64,000 nucleotides of DNA. It comes from Alicyclobacillus suci. GTDB taxonomy: Bacteria; Bacillota; Bacilli; Alicyclobacillales; Alicyclobacillaceae. This document shows positions 15,935 to 25,276 of this stretch, one piece after another. Below the pieces are notes generated by a model. It was not told where the DNA came from and searched no databases. It saw only the letters and a list, made by a program, of their open reading frames with translations. Both the position numbers and the translations under genes were made by a program. The stretch is from the NCBI RefSeq assembly GCF_017329615.1, contig NZ_JAFMTW010000016.1, positions 1 through 64,000 on the forward strand, written 5' to 3'. The first letter of the stretch is position 1, and every line of letters starts with the position of its first letter.

Positions 15935-17695
15935 GTGGGGGCAATTTCCGCGGATGTCGAGGCATTCGAGAAAGGGCTGTTGAACCAGGTGAGCCGCGCA
16001 CAACTGATCGAGTTCAATCGACAAGTTGCCAAGGAAGTTCGGCTCTCGGGCTCGCCAGAAGAACTGCGAGCCTTTCAATACGTGCAATCCCAATTAGACC
16101 AGTTTGGCTATGAGACGGACCTTACATTTTCTGATGCCTATATCAGTTTGCCGATCTCGGCAGAATTGGCCGTCGACAACGAGATTTACCCATGCATTAC
16201 GCATTCCATGGGAACCTCAGTGTCTGGCTTGACGGCCCCGATTGTCTACGTGGGGAAGGGACAATTTGGCGACGTAACGGAGAATATTTCAGGGAAAATC
16301 GTGTTGGTTGACGGCTTGGCGACGCCGCACACTGTGAAAGTCGCGTCCGAGCGCGGTGCAGTTGGATGTGTGTTCGTCAATGCCGATTACACGCACGAGA
16401 TGATTATTTCACCGGTGTGGGGACATCCAACCCCCGAGACAGTGCATTTGTTGCCGACAGTTCCGGCTGTGTCCATCACGCGGCAGGTGGGCGACGAGGT
16501 GAAGGCAGCACTCGAGCGGTCATCTTCTGTCAGGTGCGCCATCACGACCAAGGTGGACACTGGGTTTCGGTCGATTCCTACGCTCGTCGCCGAATTGAAG
16601 GGCAGTCATGCACCGGATGACTTTGTCTTATTCAGTGGTCATATCGATTCTTGGCACTACGGTGCGATGGATAATGGAAGTGCCAACGCATTGATGCTAG
16701 AAGTCGCTCGAGTCATGGCGGAGAATCGTCGGGATTTGCAGCGGTCCTTGCGTCTGGCCTTTTGGTCTGGTCACTCACACGGTCGCTACGCAGGTTCCTC
16801 CCAGTACTGTGATGACCATTGGGAGGAACTGTTTGAGCACTGCGTTGTGCACGTCAATGTAGACTCCGTTGGTGGCAAGGGATCAACCATCCTGACCGAA
16901 GCCAATTGCATGGCTGAGACGAAGCCGATTGCCGCCGCAGTCATCAAGGCGTTGGTCGACGAGTCGTTCGTCGGGACGCGCTATGGTCGCTCAGGAGATC
17001 AATCGTTTTGGGGACCAGGCGTTCCTTCACTGTTTATGGGTCTCTCTGAACAACCCCCGACGGATAACCCGGCAGCGGCAGCATTTGGGGAACTGTTTGG
17101 TGGTGGGAAAACCGGCGGTTTTGGATGGTGGTGGCATACCACAGAAGATACGTTGGACAAGGTCGACCCCGATTGTCTCGTTCGCGATACGCAGGTGTAC
17201 GTATCCGTGATTCACCGATTTCTGTCGGCCACAATCCTTCCGCTAGATCAGCATGCGGCGGCAAAGGAGATTTACACGGCGCTTGTCGCCTGGCAGGAGA
17301 AGGCGGGAGAGCACCTGGATTTATCTCCTGTAACGAAACGGGCCAAGACGCTCGTTGATCTACTTGCGGTATGTGAACCGCACTTGCGGAAATTGACTGA
17401 AAATCCTGTGATGACAGACGAAGTGAATCGGCATCTGATGCAGTTGTCTCGACGCCTGGTGCCATTGAATTACGTCGCTGGCAATGTGTTTGATCACGAT
17501 CTCGCCCTTTCCCAACCGGCTGTTCCGAAGCTCAACGACATTTCAAACCTCGTCGTATGTGAGCCCGATTGCCAAGAATACCGGTTCTTGAAGGTGGCCT
17601 TGCGACGGAAATGCAACGAGATCAGCTTTGCACTAAAGCAGGCCATCGAGGAACTTAAGCAGCTTCAAGAGCAACTGCAAATGGAGGCGAAATGA
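15935..17695 (+). CDS. M28 family peptidase-like hydrolase with PA domain and altered active site
   Basis: About 586 residues. An N-terminal part is interrupted by a protease-associated-type domain (about 90-210), followed by an M28 metallopeptidase domain. Ligand-type residues are seen in SGHIDSW (His), AMDNGS (Asp), NVDSVG (Asp) and WWWHTTEDT (His). Where active M28 enzymes have the Glu-Glu pair (general base and ligand), this protein has WSGHSHGRYAGS, aligning Ser-His with Glu-Glu. The C-terminal 150 residues are helical. GGAGGG (15921-15926) favours GTG 15935 over ATG 15908 or 15929. Role in the pathway: hydrolysis of an amide or peptide is likely but the chemistry may differ. Confidence 0.78.
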   Translation: MGAISADVEAFEKGLLNQVSRAQLIEFNRQVAKEVRLSGSPEELRAFQYVQSQLDQFGYETDLTFSDAYISLPISAELAVDNEIYPCITHSMGTSVSGLTAPIVYVGKGQFGDVTENISGKIVLVDGLATPHTVKVASERGAVGCVFVNADYTHEMIISPVWGHPTPETVHLLPTVPAVSITRQVGDEVKAALERSSSVRCAITTKVDTGFRSIPTLVAELKGSHAPDDFVLFSGHIDSWHYGAMDNGSANALMLEVARVMAENRRDLQRSLRLAFWSGHSHGRYAGSSQYCDDHWEELFEHCVVHVNVDSVGGKGSTILTEANCMAETKPIAAAVIKALVDESFVGTRYGRSGDQSFWGPGVPSLFMGLSEQPPTDNPAAAAFGELFGGGKTGGFGWWWHTTEDTLDKVDPDCLVRDTQVYVSVIHRFLSATILPLDQHAAAKEIYTALVAWQEKAGEHLDLSPVTKRAKTLVDLLAVCEPHLRKLTENPVMTDEVNRHLMQLSRRLVPLNYVAGNVFDHDLALSQPAVPKLNDISNLVVCEPDCQEYRFLKVALRRKCNEISFALKQAIEELKQLQEQLQMEAK

Positions 17696-19008
17696 CGATG
17701 AGTACAGTGGCGAGCGTTGAAGACAAACACGTTCCCTTTCAGGATGGTAAGACGGTTCGGAAGGCCATTTTAGCCGGCTCGATTGGGAATGTGATGGAGT
17801 GGTACGATTGGTCGATTTACGGATTTTTCGCATCGACGATTTCTAAGCACTTTTTCCCTGCCGGTAACTCGGTCGCCGCATTGCTTTCTACTTTTTTGGT
17901 CTTCGCACTTGGGTTTATCATGCGGCCGCTCGGCTCTCTTGTATTTGGTCCCTATGGCGATAAGGTAGGGCGGCGGAAGGCGCTCGCCATGTCGGTTATT
18001 TTGATGGCGATTGGCACATTTATGATTGGCGTCATTCCGACGTATGAGCAGATTGGTAATGCTGCGCCAATATTGTTGGTCGTCGCTCGCTTGATTCAGG
18101 GATTTTCGGCGGGGGCGGAGTGGGGCGGCTCGACGTCGTTTCTCGTGGAGTACGCGCCGAGATGGAAACGTGGGTTTTATGGCAGTTGGCAACAGTTTAG
18201 TACGGGTGCTGGACTGTTCTTTGGCTCTGTGGTTTCCACGGTCATCATTGCATCGTTATCACCAACGGCCCTGGACGCTTGGGGGTGGCGCGTCGCATTT
18301 CTGATTGGTATTATTCTTGGAATTGTCGGCCTTTATCTTCGGATGAAAATGGAGGATACGCCGAAGTTTCGTGAAGTCGCAAACACTGAGCACGTAGCAC
18401 AGCGGCCGTTGAAAGAAATGGTGACCAAGTACCCGCTGCAAGTCTTGCAGGCGATTGGCTTTACGATATCCTGGACGGTCTCGTACTATATCACGTTTAC
18501 GTATTTGCCGACGTACATCAAGACAGTTGTTAACATGTCGTTTGGTGCAGCCATGGCATCGAATTTGATTATTCTCGCGTTCTTCATTATTCTGATACCA
18601 ATTGTCGGCGCACTATCTGATAGAGTGGGTAGAAAGAAACTCTTGATGCTGTCCTGTGCGGGTTTTGCGATACTCGCGTACCCAATGTTCTTGTTAATCA
18701 ATCGCGGAAGTTTTGTTATGATTCTGATTCCGCAGTTTGTTCTCGCTCTATTTGAAGCATTTTTTGCAGCACCTGGCCCTGCGGCATTGGCCGAGATTTT
18801 CCCGACTCGTGTACGAAACAGCTCGCTGTCCATCGGATATAACATCGGCGTCGCGTTGTTTGGAGGAACCGCACCGATGATTGCGACGTATCTGATTTCC
18901 TCTACACACAGTAAGCTGTCCCCGACCTATTACGTGATTGGTTGCGCGGTTGTTACCTTCTTTGTCCTGATGGGATTAAAGGATAGATATCGTGAGGAGC
19001 TCGACTGA
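17692..19008 (+). CDS. MFS permease, metabolite:H+ symporter (MHS) family
   Basis: A 438-residue 12-helix permease. GNVMEWYDWSIYGFFAS in helix 1 and FGPYGDKVGRRKAL between helices 2 and 3 are typical of the MHS family (ProP, KgtP, ShiA, citrate carriers). Proton-coupled import of an organic acid or zwitterion is the known role. GGAGG ends five bases before the start, which overlaps the M28 stop in an ATGA-like manner, so the two are translationally coupled. It is the probable importer for the substrate of the sigma-54 controlled locus. Confidence 0.88.
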   Translation: MTMSTVASVEDKHVPFQDGKTVRKAILAGSIGNVMEWYDWSIYGFFASTISKHFFPAGNSVAALLSTFLVFALGFIMRPLGSLVFGPYGDKVGRRKALAMSVILMAIGTFMIGVIPTYEQIGNAAPILLVVARLIQGFSAGAEWGGSTSFLVEYAPRWKRGFYGSWQQFSTGAGLFFGSVVSTVIIASLSPTALDAWGWRVAFLIGIILGIVGLYLRMKMEDTPKFREVANTEHVAQRPLKEMVTKYPLQVLQAIGFTISWTVSYYITFTYLPTYIKTVVNMSFGAAMASNLIILAFFIILIPIVGALSDRVGRKKLLMLSCAGFAILAYPMFLLINRGSFVMILIPQFVLALFEAFFAAPGPAALAEIFPTRVRNSSLSIGYNIGVALFGGTAPMIATYLISSTHSKLSPTYYVIGCAVVTFFVLMGLKDRYREELD

Positions 19009-19009
19009 A

Positions 19010-19789
19010 ATGATGGAATTTGCGAAGAAGCGGGTTGTCATCACTGGAGCGGCTGGAGTACTGGGTAGTTGGATTGCGGAGGCATTTGCTGGGCAAGGTG
19101 CGGCGTTGTGCTTGAGCGACATTCGAAGCGATGCACTGGAAGCGCGTCTAGCCCAATCCTCCATTTTATCGTCTGCGACGACGATAGTGCACGCGACGGA
19201 TCTTACGTCCAACGACTCAATCCAATCACTTGTATCGCTTGTTGAGACGCATTGGAAATCACCGGATGTCGTCGTCAATAACGCGGGCATTTATCCGAGC
19301 CGGTTACTCATGGATATGACGAATGAAGAATGGCATCAGGTTCTGGGCGTCAACCTGGACGCACCATTTCAGTTAACGAAGGCGTTTAGCCGGTTGATGA
19401 TTGATACGGGCATCAAGGGGTGCTTTGTCAATATGACGTCGCTGTCGGCTACTCGTCCGCGTGTGGGGGCTGCGCATTATGCGGTTTCGAAAGCTGGATT
19501 GAGTATGCTGACACGGGCATTTGCGCTCGAGCTCGCGCCACACGAAATCCGTGTCAATGCCGTCAGTCCAGGGTTTGCACCAGGCAGTCACGTGAGTTTG
19601 GTGTCGGAGGACTATGTTGCTGCGATGACACAAACGATTCCACTCGGGCGAACATCGGGACCCAAGGATGCGCCAGAGGCAATTCTTTTCTTGTGTTCTG
19701 AGCGCGCCTCGTACATTACAGGTACCACCCTCGTGGTAGATGGCGGAAGCTCGGCTGGGAACTATCAATTACCTGTATCAAAACCGTAG
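19010..19789 (+). CDS. SDR family oxidoreductase (second of the operon)
   Basis: A 259-residue short-chain dehydrogenase with TGAAGVLG (a variant of TGxxxGIG), NNAG, NMTSLSA and the YAVSK active site. LCLSDIR after beta-2 has the Asp that favours NAD. It resembles the 15072 protein in its layout (NNAGIYPSR versus NCAGIYPSK), so the two may be paralogs that act on related intermediates. A GTG at 18992 is in frame, but GAGGAG (18994-18999) fits the ATG at 19010. It begins directly after the permease stop. Confidence 0.87.
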   Translation: MMEFAKKRVVITGAAGVLGSWIAEAFAGQGAALCLSDIRSDALEARLAQSSILSSATTIVHATDLTSNDSIQSLVSLVETHWKSPDVVVNNAGIYPSRLLMDMTNEEWHQVLGVNLDAPFQLTKAFSRLMIDTGIKGCFVNMTSLSATRPRVGAAHYAVSKAGLSMLTRAFALELAPHEIRVNAVSPGFAPGSHVSLVSEDYVAAMTQTIPLGRTSGPKDAPEAILFLCSERASYITGTTLVVDGGSSAGNYQLPVSKP

Positions 19790-19840
19790 TTGTCCATCCT
19801 GTTATCTTGTACATCATGTAGTTGCGGAGGCGAACGGCGT

Positions 19841-20707
19841 ATGACAATGCAGTGGCCAAATGGAAAGCGGGTTGCCGTCTGTTTAAGCTGGGATGTGGAC
19901 GGTGAATCCGCGCAATATGTGCGATATCCCGAGCGGGCCCGCAACCAGTTGAGCGAATTGCACCAACGTTTGTACGGACCTCAAGTGGGCATCTGGAAAG
20001 TGCTCGATTTGTTGAAGCGTTACGCGTTGCCAGGGACATTTTATATTCCTTCGTATACGGCAAAGTTGCACCCGGATATGGTTGAAGCCATCTTACAGGA
20101 TGAGCACGCAGTTGGCTTACATGGTCATTTGCACCACAGTTTAGACCAACTGACGAAGGCGCAGGAGGAAGAGGTTCTACTCAAATCACAGGAGATCTTT
20201 CAGGAGCTGACAGGGGCAGTACCGAGGATTTTCCGCTCTCCCTCGTGGGAACTCAATCGGTGGAGCCCAGAGTTGCTGGTACAACACGGTGTTGTCTCCG
20301 ATTCCAGTTTGATGGACGATGAAGCGCCGTATGCACTTAAAACGCCAAAAGGTCCGCTCATTGAGATTCCAATCCAGTGGTTGCTTGACGATGCAGAGCA
20401 TTGGAATCATCATCGTGCGAACAGGGATAAAGCGATTGCCGATCCCGATGCAGTGTTTCGCCTGTGGAGTACCGAATTTGATGGGTACTATGCGACGGGC
20501 GGGTGCTTTGTCCTCACCTTGCACCCGTTTATCAGTGGTCGATGGGCGTACATGAACGTGCTGGAGCGGCTGGTGAAGTACATCCTCGGCTTTCCTGACG
20601 TATGGTGGACGACATTAGATGAGGTAACCGGCTTCGCGCTCGATAGGTTGCAGCAGAATGAACTGCCGATTCGTCAGTCGCCGGCACCGGAGCCGCTCGA
20701 TTTCTAA
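19841..20707 (+). CDS. Polysaccharide deacetylase family protein
   Basis: A 288-residue protein of the NodB-type carbohydrate esterase 4 fold. The first motif is SWDVDGES, with the catalytic-base and ligand Asp pair, and the second is LHGHLHHSLD, supplying the metal His residues; RSPSWE corresponds to motif 3. There is no signal peptide, so it acts in the cytosol. That fits the PuuE/allantoinase-like branch, which hydrolyses small cyclic or acyl amides, better than peptidoglycan deacetylases. GCGGAGGCG precedes ATG 19841. It ends the sigma-54 operon before a strong terminator. Confidence 0.8.
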   Translation: MTMQWPNGKRVAVCLSWDVDGESAQYVRYPERARNQLSELHQRLYGPQVGIWKVLDLLKRYALPGTFYIPSYTAKLHPDMVEAILQDEHAVGLHGHLHHSLDQLTKAQEEEVLLKSQEIFQELTGAVPRIFRSPSWELNRWSPELLVQHGVVSDSSLMDDEAPYALKTPKGPLIEIPIQWLLDDAEHWNHHRANRDKAIADPDAVFRLWSTEFDGYYATGGCFVLTLHPFISGRWAYMNVLERLVKYILGFPDVWWTTLDEVTGFALDRLQQNELPIRQSPAPEPLDF

Positions 20708-20732
20708 GTTTGTCGTAGAATGATAGGCTATG

Positions 20733-20755
20733 CCCCGCGAAAGCGGGGTTTTTTT
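20733..20755 (+). terminator. Strong rho-independent terminator
   Basis: CCCCGC-GAAA-GCGGGG (20733-20748) followed by seven Ts. It ends the SDR/M28/MHS operon and separates it from the monooxygenase operon. Confidence 0.92.
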
Positions 20756-20842
20756 ATGGCTATCTCACATGCTTCACCGCGTGTACTTATGATCATGTCA
20801 TATCGAATGTCAACTAAAAACGTCGGATTTCTGCATATTGTA

Positions 20843-20871
20843 TTGAGCGGCAAATGGGTCACACATATACT
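20843..20871 (+). promoter_or_regulatory. Sigma-A-type promoter of the monooxygenase operon
   Basis: TTGAGC (20843-20848), a 17-base spacer and TATACT (20866-20871), about 50 bases before ATG 20921. No -24/-12 element is present here, so this operon seems outside sigma-54 control. Confidence 0.6.
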
Positions 20872-20920
20872 GAACGCATCTACAGCACATGTGAAGGTGA
20901 TTGGGGGGATTGGAATCGCT

Positions 20921-22351
20921 ATGAGCAGAGGAGCACAGTTTTTACAAAGCTTGAACGATGGTCGAACGGTTTGGTTGGATGGCAAACTTGTGCCAGATGT
21001 GACGAAGCACCCTTCTTTCTCAGGAACGCTTGCGACTATCGCTCGGCTGTTTGATAGCCTGGATGCGGAGGATGTGCAAGCGCAGATAGGCTTTGTGAGC
21101 CCTCGCACCGGTCAGTATGCACACAATGCGTTTTTGGTACCCAAAACGCCCGAAGATTTGATTCGCCGGCGGACTGCGTTTCGTTATTGGGCGGAGCAGA
21201 CGCATGGCGTGATGAGTCGGCTTTCAGATTACGCGAGGTCGATGGTGACAGGATGGTATGCGGTACGGTCAGCTTTTCAATTGGACGATTCTCATTTTGC
21301 TGATAAAATCGCCCGCTATTATGAGTTTGCACGGGATAATGACCGCTTTCTCACCACCGCACTGTTAGACCCGCAAATCAATCGTGCGAAGCGCCTTGAT
21401 CTTCAGAACCCCGATGCGGTTCTCCGTATTATATCGGAAAATTCGGAAGGAATCGTCATCCGTGGCGCCAAAATGATTGCGACTGCAGCGCCTTATACAC
21501 ATGATTTTTTGGTTTTTCCCTTTCATCACGTGGACGCAGAACATCCGGAATATGCCCATGCTTTGATTGTGCCAGGAAATCTGCCAGGACTGCACATCGT
21601 CTGTCGGGAGTCATTCGCAACACAAGATGATGAACAGCATCCGCTCTCCGCTCAGTATGACGAGATGGATGCGGTGCTCATTTTTGACGACGTCCTAGTG
21701 CCGTGGGAACGCGTGTTACTGAAGGGAAATCCAGAAGCGGTTTGGCGATTGCGCCAGCATACCTCTGCCAATGCGTTGGCATTTCATCAGACGGTCGTCC
21801 GGGCGCTTGCCAAGCTCCAGTTCGTTGCCGGGGTCGCCTGTGCGATTGCGGAATCGATTGGCGTGAATGGTTTTTTACACGTGCAAGAGAAACTCGGAGA
21901 ACTGTTGACTCAGGTCGACGCGCTGGAGGCGTTGGTGGTTGCGTCAGAAGTGAACGGCCATGTAGACGAATTCGGAAATCAAATTCCAGCCATTCGATTT
22001 TTGGACACCGCACGTAATTTAAATAGTCGATATTACCCGCGCGCAATTGAAATTCTCCAGCAAATCGGGGCGGGCGGCTTTATGCAGGTTCCATCCGGCC
22101 ACGCGCCATATGCGGATGCAGTATCTCATCTTATCGATAAGTATTTTGCTGGCGCCAATGTCTCTGCGGATGTGAAAATTCGCTTGTTTCAATTGGGATG
22201 GGATTTGATTGGAAGCCAATTGGGTGCGCGACATCAGCTGTACGAGCGGTATTATGCTGGCGATCCGGTGCGCATGTACGCCAATCAGTACGTACAGGCG
22301 GATAAAAAGCGCCTGACGAAGCCGGTGTGGGATATTATCCGTCGGTCCTGA
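20921..22351 (+). CDS. 4-hydroxyphenylacetate 3-monooxygenase (HpaB) family flavin monooxygenase
   Basis: About 476 residues, matching the oxygenase component of two-component FADH2-dependent aromatic hydroxylases (HpaB family). HGVMSRLSDYA, the ISENSEGIVIRGAKM segment (with TAAPYTHDF), and VPWERV are family marks. It hydroxylates a phenolic or similar ring with reduced FAD supplied by a separate reductase. The frame is open from 20720, but everything before ATG 20921 covers the terminator and promoter. GGGGGGAT lies upstream of the ATG. No HpaC-like reductase is in the window. It heads an operon with two more flavin enzymes and a carrier. The substrate is unknown. Confidence 0.83.
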   Translation: MSRGAQFLQSLNDGRTVWLDGKLVPDVTKHPSFSGTLATIARLFDSLDAEDVQAQIGFVSPRTGQYAHNAFLVPKTPEDLIRRRTAFRYWAEQTHGVMSRLSDYARSMVTGWYAVRSAFQLDDSHFADKIARYYEFARDNDRFLTTALLDPQINRAKRLDLQNPDAVLRIISENSEGIVIRGAKMIATAAPYTHDFLVFPFHHVDAEHPEYAHALIVPGNLPGLHIVCRESFATQDDEQHPLSAQYDEMDAVLIFDDVLVPWERVLLKGNPEAVWRLRQHTSANALAFHQTVVRALAKLQFVAGVACAIAESIGVNGFLHVQEKLGELLTQVDALEALVVASEVNGHVDEFGNQIPAIRFLDTARNLNSRYYPRAIEILQQIGAGGFMQVPSGHAPYADAVSHLIDKYFAGANVSADVKIRLFQLGWDLIGSQLGARHQLYERYYAGDPVRMYANQYVQADKKRLTKPVWDIIRRS

Positions 22352-22430
22352 AGGTCGCGCGTGTCATTCTGCGCTGCTGTCCTGTCGGACAAAGGTGTAT
22401 TTCTGGAGATTACAAGGAGCGGACGTGGAC

Positions 22431-23828
22431 ATGAAGCATGGACGGATTTACCTCAATGCATTTGTGATGAATTGTGTGGGACATCAGTCTCCAGGCCTGT
22501 GGACGCACCCTGAAGATGAAAGCCATCGCTACACGGATATCGAGTATTGGGCAGATTTGGCTCGAACGTTGGAACGCGGGCGGTTCGACGCCGTGTTTTT
22601 AGCGGACGTGTTGGGGGTCTACGACGTGTATGAAGGGTCGCGTGATGCTTCCGTTCGCAATGCGGCGCAGATTCCCGTGAATGATCCGATGCTGGTCGTC
22701 CCTGTCATGGCTCAAGTGACGAAACATTTAGGATTTGGCGTCACCTCGTCGGTGAGTTACGAACCGCCGTATGTATTCGCGCGTCGCATGTCGACATTAG
22801 ATCACCTTACAAAAGGGCGGGTCGGATGGAATATTGTCACGTCTTATTTAGATAGTGCAGCGCGGAACATGGGGCTCGCCAAGCAGGTCAGCCACGACGA
22901 GCGCTACGACATCGCCGAGGAGTATTTGGAGGTCTGTTACAAGCTTTGGGAGGCTAGTTGGGAGGACGACGCGGTCGTTTTCGATAAGCTGCAAAAGTTA
23001 TACGCAGACCCAAGTAAAGTGCATGACATCGGCCACCGCGGCACGTATTTCACTGTACCGGGCATTCATCTGTGTGAACCTTCTCTGCAGCGGACGCCCG
23101 TGTTGTATCAGGCGGGCTCATCGACCCGTGGACGCGCGTTTGCAGCAAGGCATGCGGAGTGCGTGTTTATCATTGCGCCCACCGTTGCGATTGCCAAGAC
23201 TTATGTTCGGGCATTGCGCGAAGAGGCGGCGGGAATTGGTCGAGAACCAAATGAAATCCGCATCTTTTCGATGTTTACGCCGATAGTTGGTCGAACACAG
23301 GCGGAGGCGGAGGAAAAGTATCTGGACTACCTCAGCCATGCGAGTACGAGTGGCGCATTGGCCTTGTATGGTGGTTGGAGTGGGATTGATTTGTCTCAGT
23401 ATGGGCCTGAGGAACCGTTGAAGTATGTGCAGAATGAGGCCATTCACTCGGCGATTGAGGCCTTTACAACGATGGATCCCGATAAGCAGTGGACGGTTGA
23501 TGACGTTGCCAAGTTTATCGGAATTGGCGGTAGAGGGCCTGTATTCGTAGGCACGCCAGATAAGGTTGCGGATACGATGGAAGCTTGGGTAAATGAGGCG
23601 GATGTGGATGGCTTTAACATTGCCTATGCAGTGACCCCTGGCACATTTGTGGATTTCGTCAATCTCGTCGTGCCAACGCTGCAACGCAGGGGACTGGTGC
23701 AAACAGAATACGTCGCAGACACGCTGCGCGGCAATTTGTATGATGGCCGACGCCATTTGCCAGACAGTCATCCAGGTCGGCAATATCGCAGGAAAATACA
23801 AGCGGGGGCGTCACACCTTGGTGTTTGA
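22431..23828 (+). CDS. NtaA/SnaA/DszA family FMN-dependent monooxygenase
   Basis: About 465 residues of the bacterial-luciferase-like fold, in the branch of nitrilotriacetate monooxygenase NtaA, pristinamycin SnaA and dibenzothiophene-sulfone monooxygenase DszA. Seen: the N-terminal strand RIYLNAFVMN, the SVSYEPPYVFARRMSTLDHL segment and GRVGWNIVTS, all characteristic. These enzymes use FMNH2 and O2 to cleave C-N or C-S bonds or insert oxygen. AAGGAGC serves either GTG 22425 or ATG 22431. It follows the HpaB-like gene and precedes an AtoE-like carrier and a DszC-like gene, so a heteroatom-containing substrate is a fair inference. Confidence 0.85.
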   Translation: MKHGRIYLNAFVMNCVGHQSPGLWTHPEDESHRYTDIEYWADLARTLERGRFDAVFLADVLGVYDVYEGSRDASVRNAAQIPVNDPMLVVPVMAQVTKHLGFGVTSSVSYEPPYVFARRMSTLDHLTKGRVGWNIVTSYLDSAARNMGLAKQVSHDERYDIAEEYLEVCYKLWEASWEDDAVVFDKLQKLYADPSKVHDIGHRGTYFTVPGIHLCEPSLQRTPVLYQAGSSTRGRAFAARHAECVFIIAPTVAIAKTYVRALREEAAGIGREPNEIRIFSMFTPIVGRTQAEAEEKYLDYLSHASTSGALALYGGWSGIDLSQYGPEEPLKYVQNEAIHSAIEAFTTMDPDKQWTVDDVAKFIGIGGRGPVFVGTPDKVADTMEAWVNEADVDGFNIAYAVTPGTFVDFVNLVVPTLQRRGLVQTEYVADTLRGNLYDGRRHLPDSHPGRQYRRKIQAGASHLGV

Positions 23829-23873
23829 CGTTGGAATCATGCGAGCGGTTTGATACGGGAGGGGAGTGTTTGT

Positions 23874-25247
23874 GTGGACAAGGAGCCCATCTTATTGCAT
23901 GCCGATGAGCCAATCTCAGTCAGGGTCAACGTATTGCAGAGAATCACCGAATTCTTCGCGGCGTTGATGGGAAGGTATCTGCCGGATCCGTTTGTGCTCG
24001 TGATACTCCTCACATTCCTCATGTTGGTACTTGGCGTGACCGTGGTTCATCAGGGTTTGCCGACCATGATTGGCGACTGGTCGACGGGCTTCTGGGATTT
24101 CTTGGAGTTTTCCATGCAGGTGGCTCTAGTGGTGGTGACAGGCTACGCTTTAGCTGTTTCCCGACCTGTGGCCAAGTCTTTAGACTGGGTAGCCACGAAG
24201 TTTCACGGTCCTCGCGGGGCCATTGTTTGCACGACGGTTGTCGCTGGCGTCGCTTCGTATATCAGTTGGGGATTTGGCTTGATAGCCGGTACGTTGATGG
24301 CGCAGCAATTGGCTAAACGAATCCGCGGAATCCACTATCCACTGTTGATTGCTAGTGCCTACTCCGGTTGGGTGATTTATGGACTCGGTATTTCGGCGAC
24401 GATTCCCATTACGATTGCCACCGCGGGAAATCCGTTTGCAACATCCATTGGTGGCTTGATTTCGCTCAAACATACAATTTTCTTACCGGCGGTGCTGGTA
24501 GATGTCGTGATTTTGTTAGTGACTTTACCCATACTCAATATGTGGATTCACCCGCATCCTTCACATGTGATCGATGTGAATCCCGAGACATGGCAAACCA
24601 ATCATCCAGACACGTCGGAAACGTCGCGTACACCTGCACAAAAGTTAGAGAGAATGTGGCTTTTGAACGTGCTGATAGCGCTCATGGGCGGAAGTTATCT
24701 CGTCTATCACTTTTATTCTGGTGGTTCGCTCGACATCAACACGTTGAACGCTATCTTCTTGTTTTTGGGACTCCTGTTTCACGGCACGCCGACCGCGTAT
24801 GTTCGCGCAGTCGGGAACGGAGTGAAAAGCATTGGTGGCATTGTGCTGCAGTTTCCGTTTTACGCTGGGATTATGGGGATGATGAAGCGTTCTGGGCTTG
24901 CCGTTGCGATTTCGAAATGGATGGTTGGTATCTCTACTGTACACACACTTCCGTTCTATGGGTTCTTAAGCTCATTTTTGATTAACTTTTTTGCTCCGTC
25001 CTCCGGGGGGCATTGGGCCATTCAGGGACCTTTCATGATTCAGGCGGCGAAACAACTAGGTGCGAACTTGGCGAAAACGAGTATGGCGGTACAGATGGGC
25101 TGTTCGTGGAACGACCTTGTACAGCCGTTTTGGCTGGTGCCCATTTTAACGCTGGCTCGCCTCAATGTCCGTCAAATCATGGGCTATACCATTGTACCTT
25201 TTTTGTGGGTAGGGGTCGTTTATGCCGTGACGATTTTGCTTTGGTAG
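23874..25247 (+). CDS. AtoE-like short-chain fatty acid transporter
   Basis: A membrane protein of about 457 residues and 11-12 helices, in the AtoE/short-chain fatty acid uptake family. LLTFLMLVLGVTVVHQG, NFFAPSSGGHWAIQGPFM and QMGCSWNDLVQPFW match the conserved blocks of that family. Members take up acetoacetate, butyrate and similar acids. GGGAGGGGAG ends seven bases before GTG 23874, better than the in-frame TTG at 23850. Placed inside the flavin monooxygenase operon, it probably carries the substrate or a product acid. Confidence 0.85.
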   Translation: MDKEPILLHADEPISVRVNVLQRITEFFAALMGRYLPDPFVLVILLTFLMLVLGVTVVHQGLPTMIGDWSTGFWDFLEFSMQVALVVVTGYALAVSRPVAKSLDWVATKFHGPRGAIVCTTVVAGVASYISWGFGLIAGTLMAQQLAKRIRGIHYPLLIASAYSGWVIYGLGISATIPITIATAGNPFATSIGGLISLKHTIFLPAVLVDVVILLVTLPILNMWIHPHPSHVIDVNPETWQTNHPDTSETSRTPAQKLERMWLLNVLIALMGGSYLVYHFYSGGSLDINTLNAIFLFLGLLFHGTPTAYVRAVGNGVKSIGGIVLQFPFYAGIMGMMKRSGLAVAISKWMVGISTVHTLPFYGFLSSFLINFFAPSSGGHWAIQGPFMIQAAKQLGANLAKTSMAVQMGCSWNDLVQPFWLVPILTLARLNVRQIMGYTIVPFLWVGVVYAVTILLW

Positions 25248-25276
25248 ATAGGATGAAACACCTGGGAGGAGATTTT

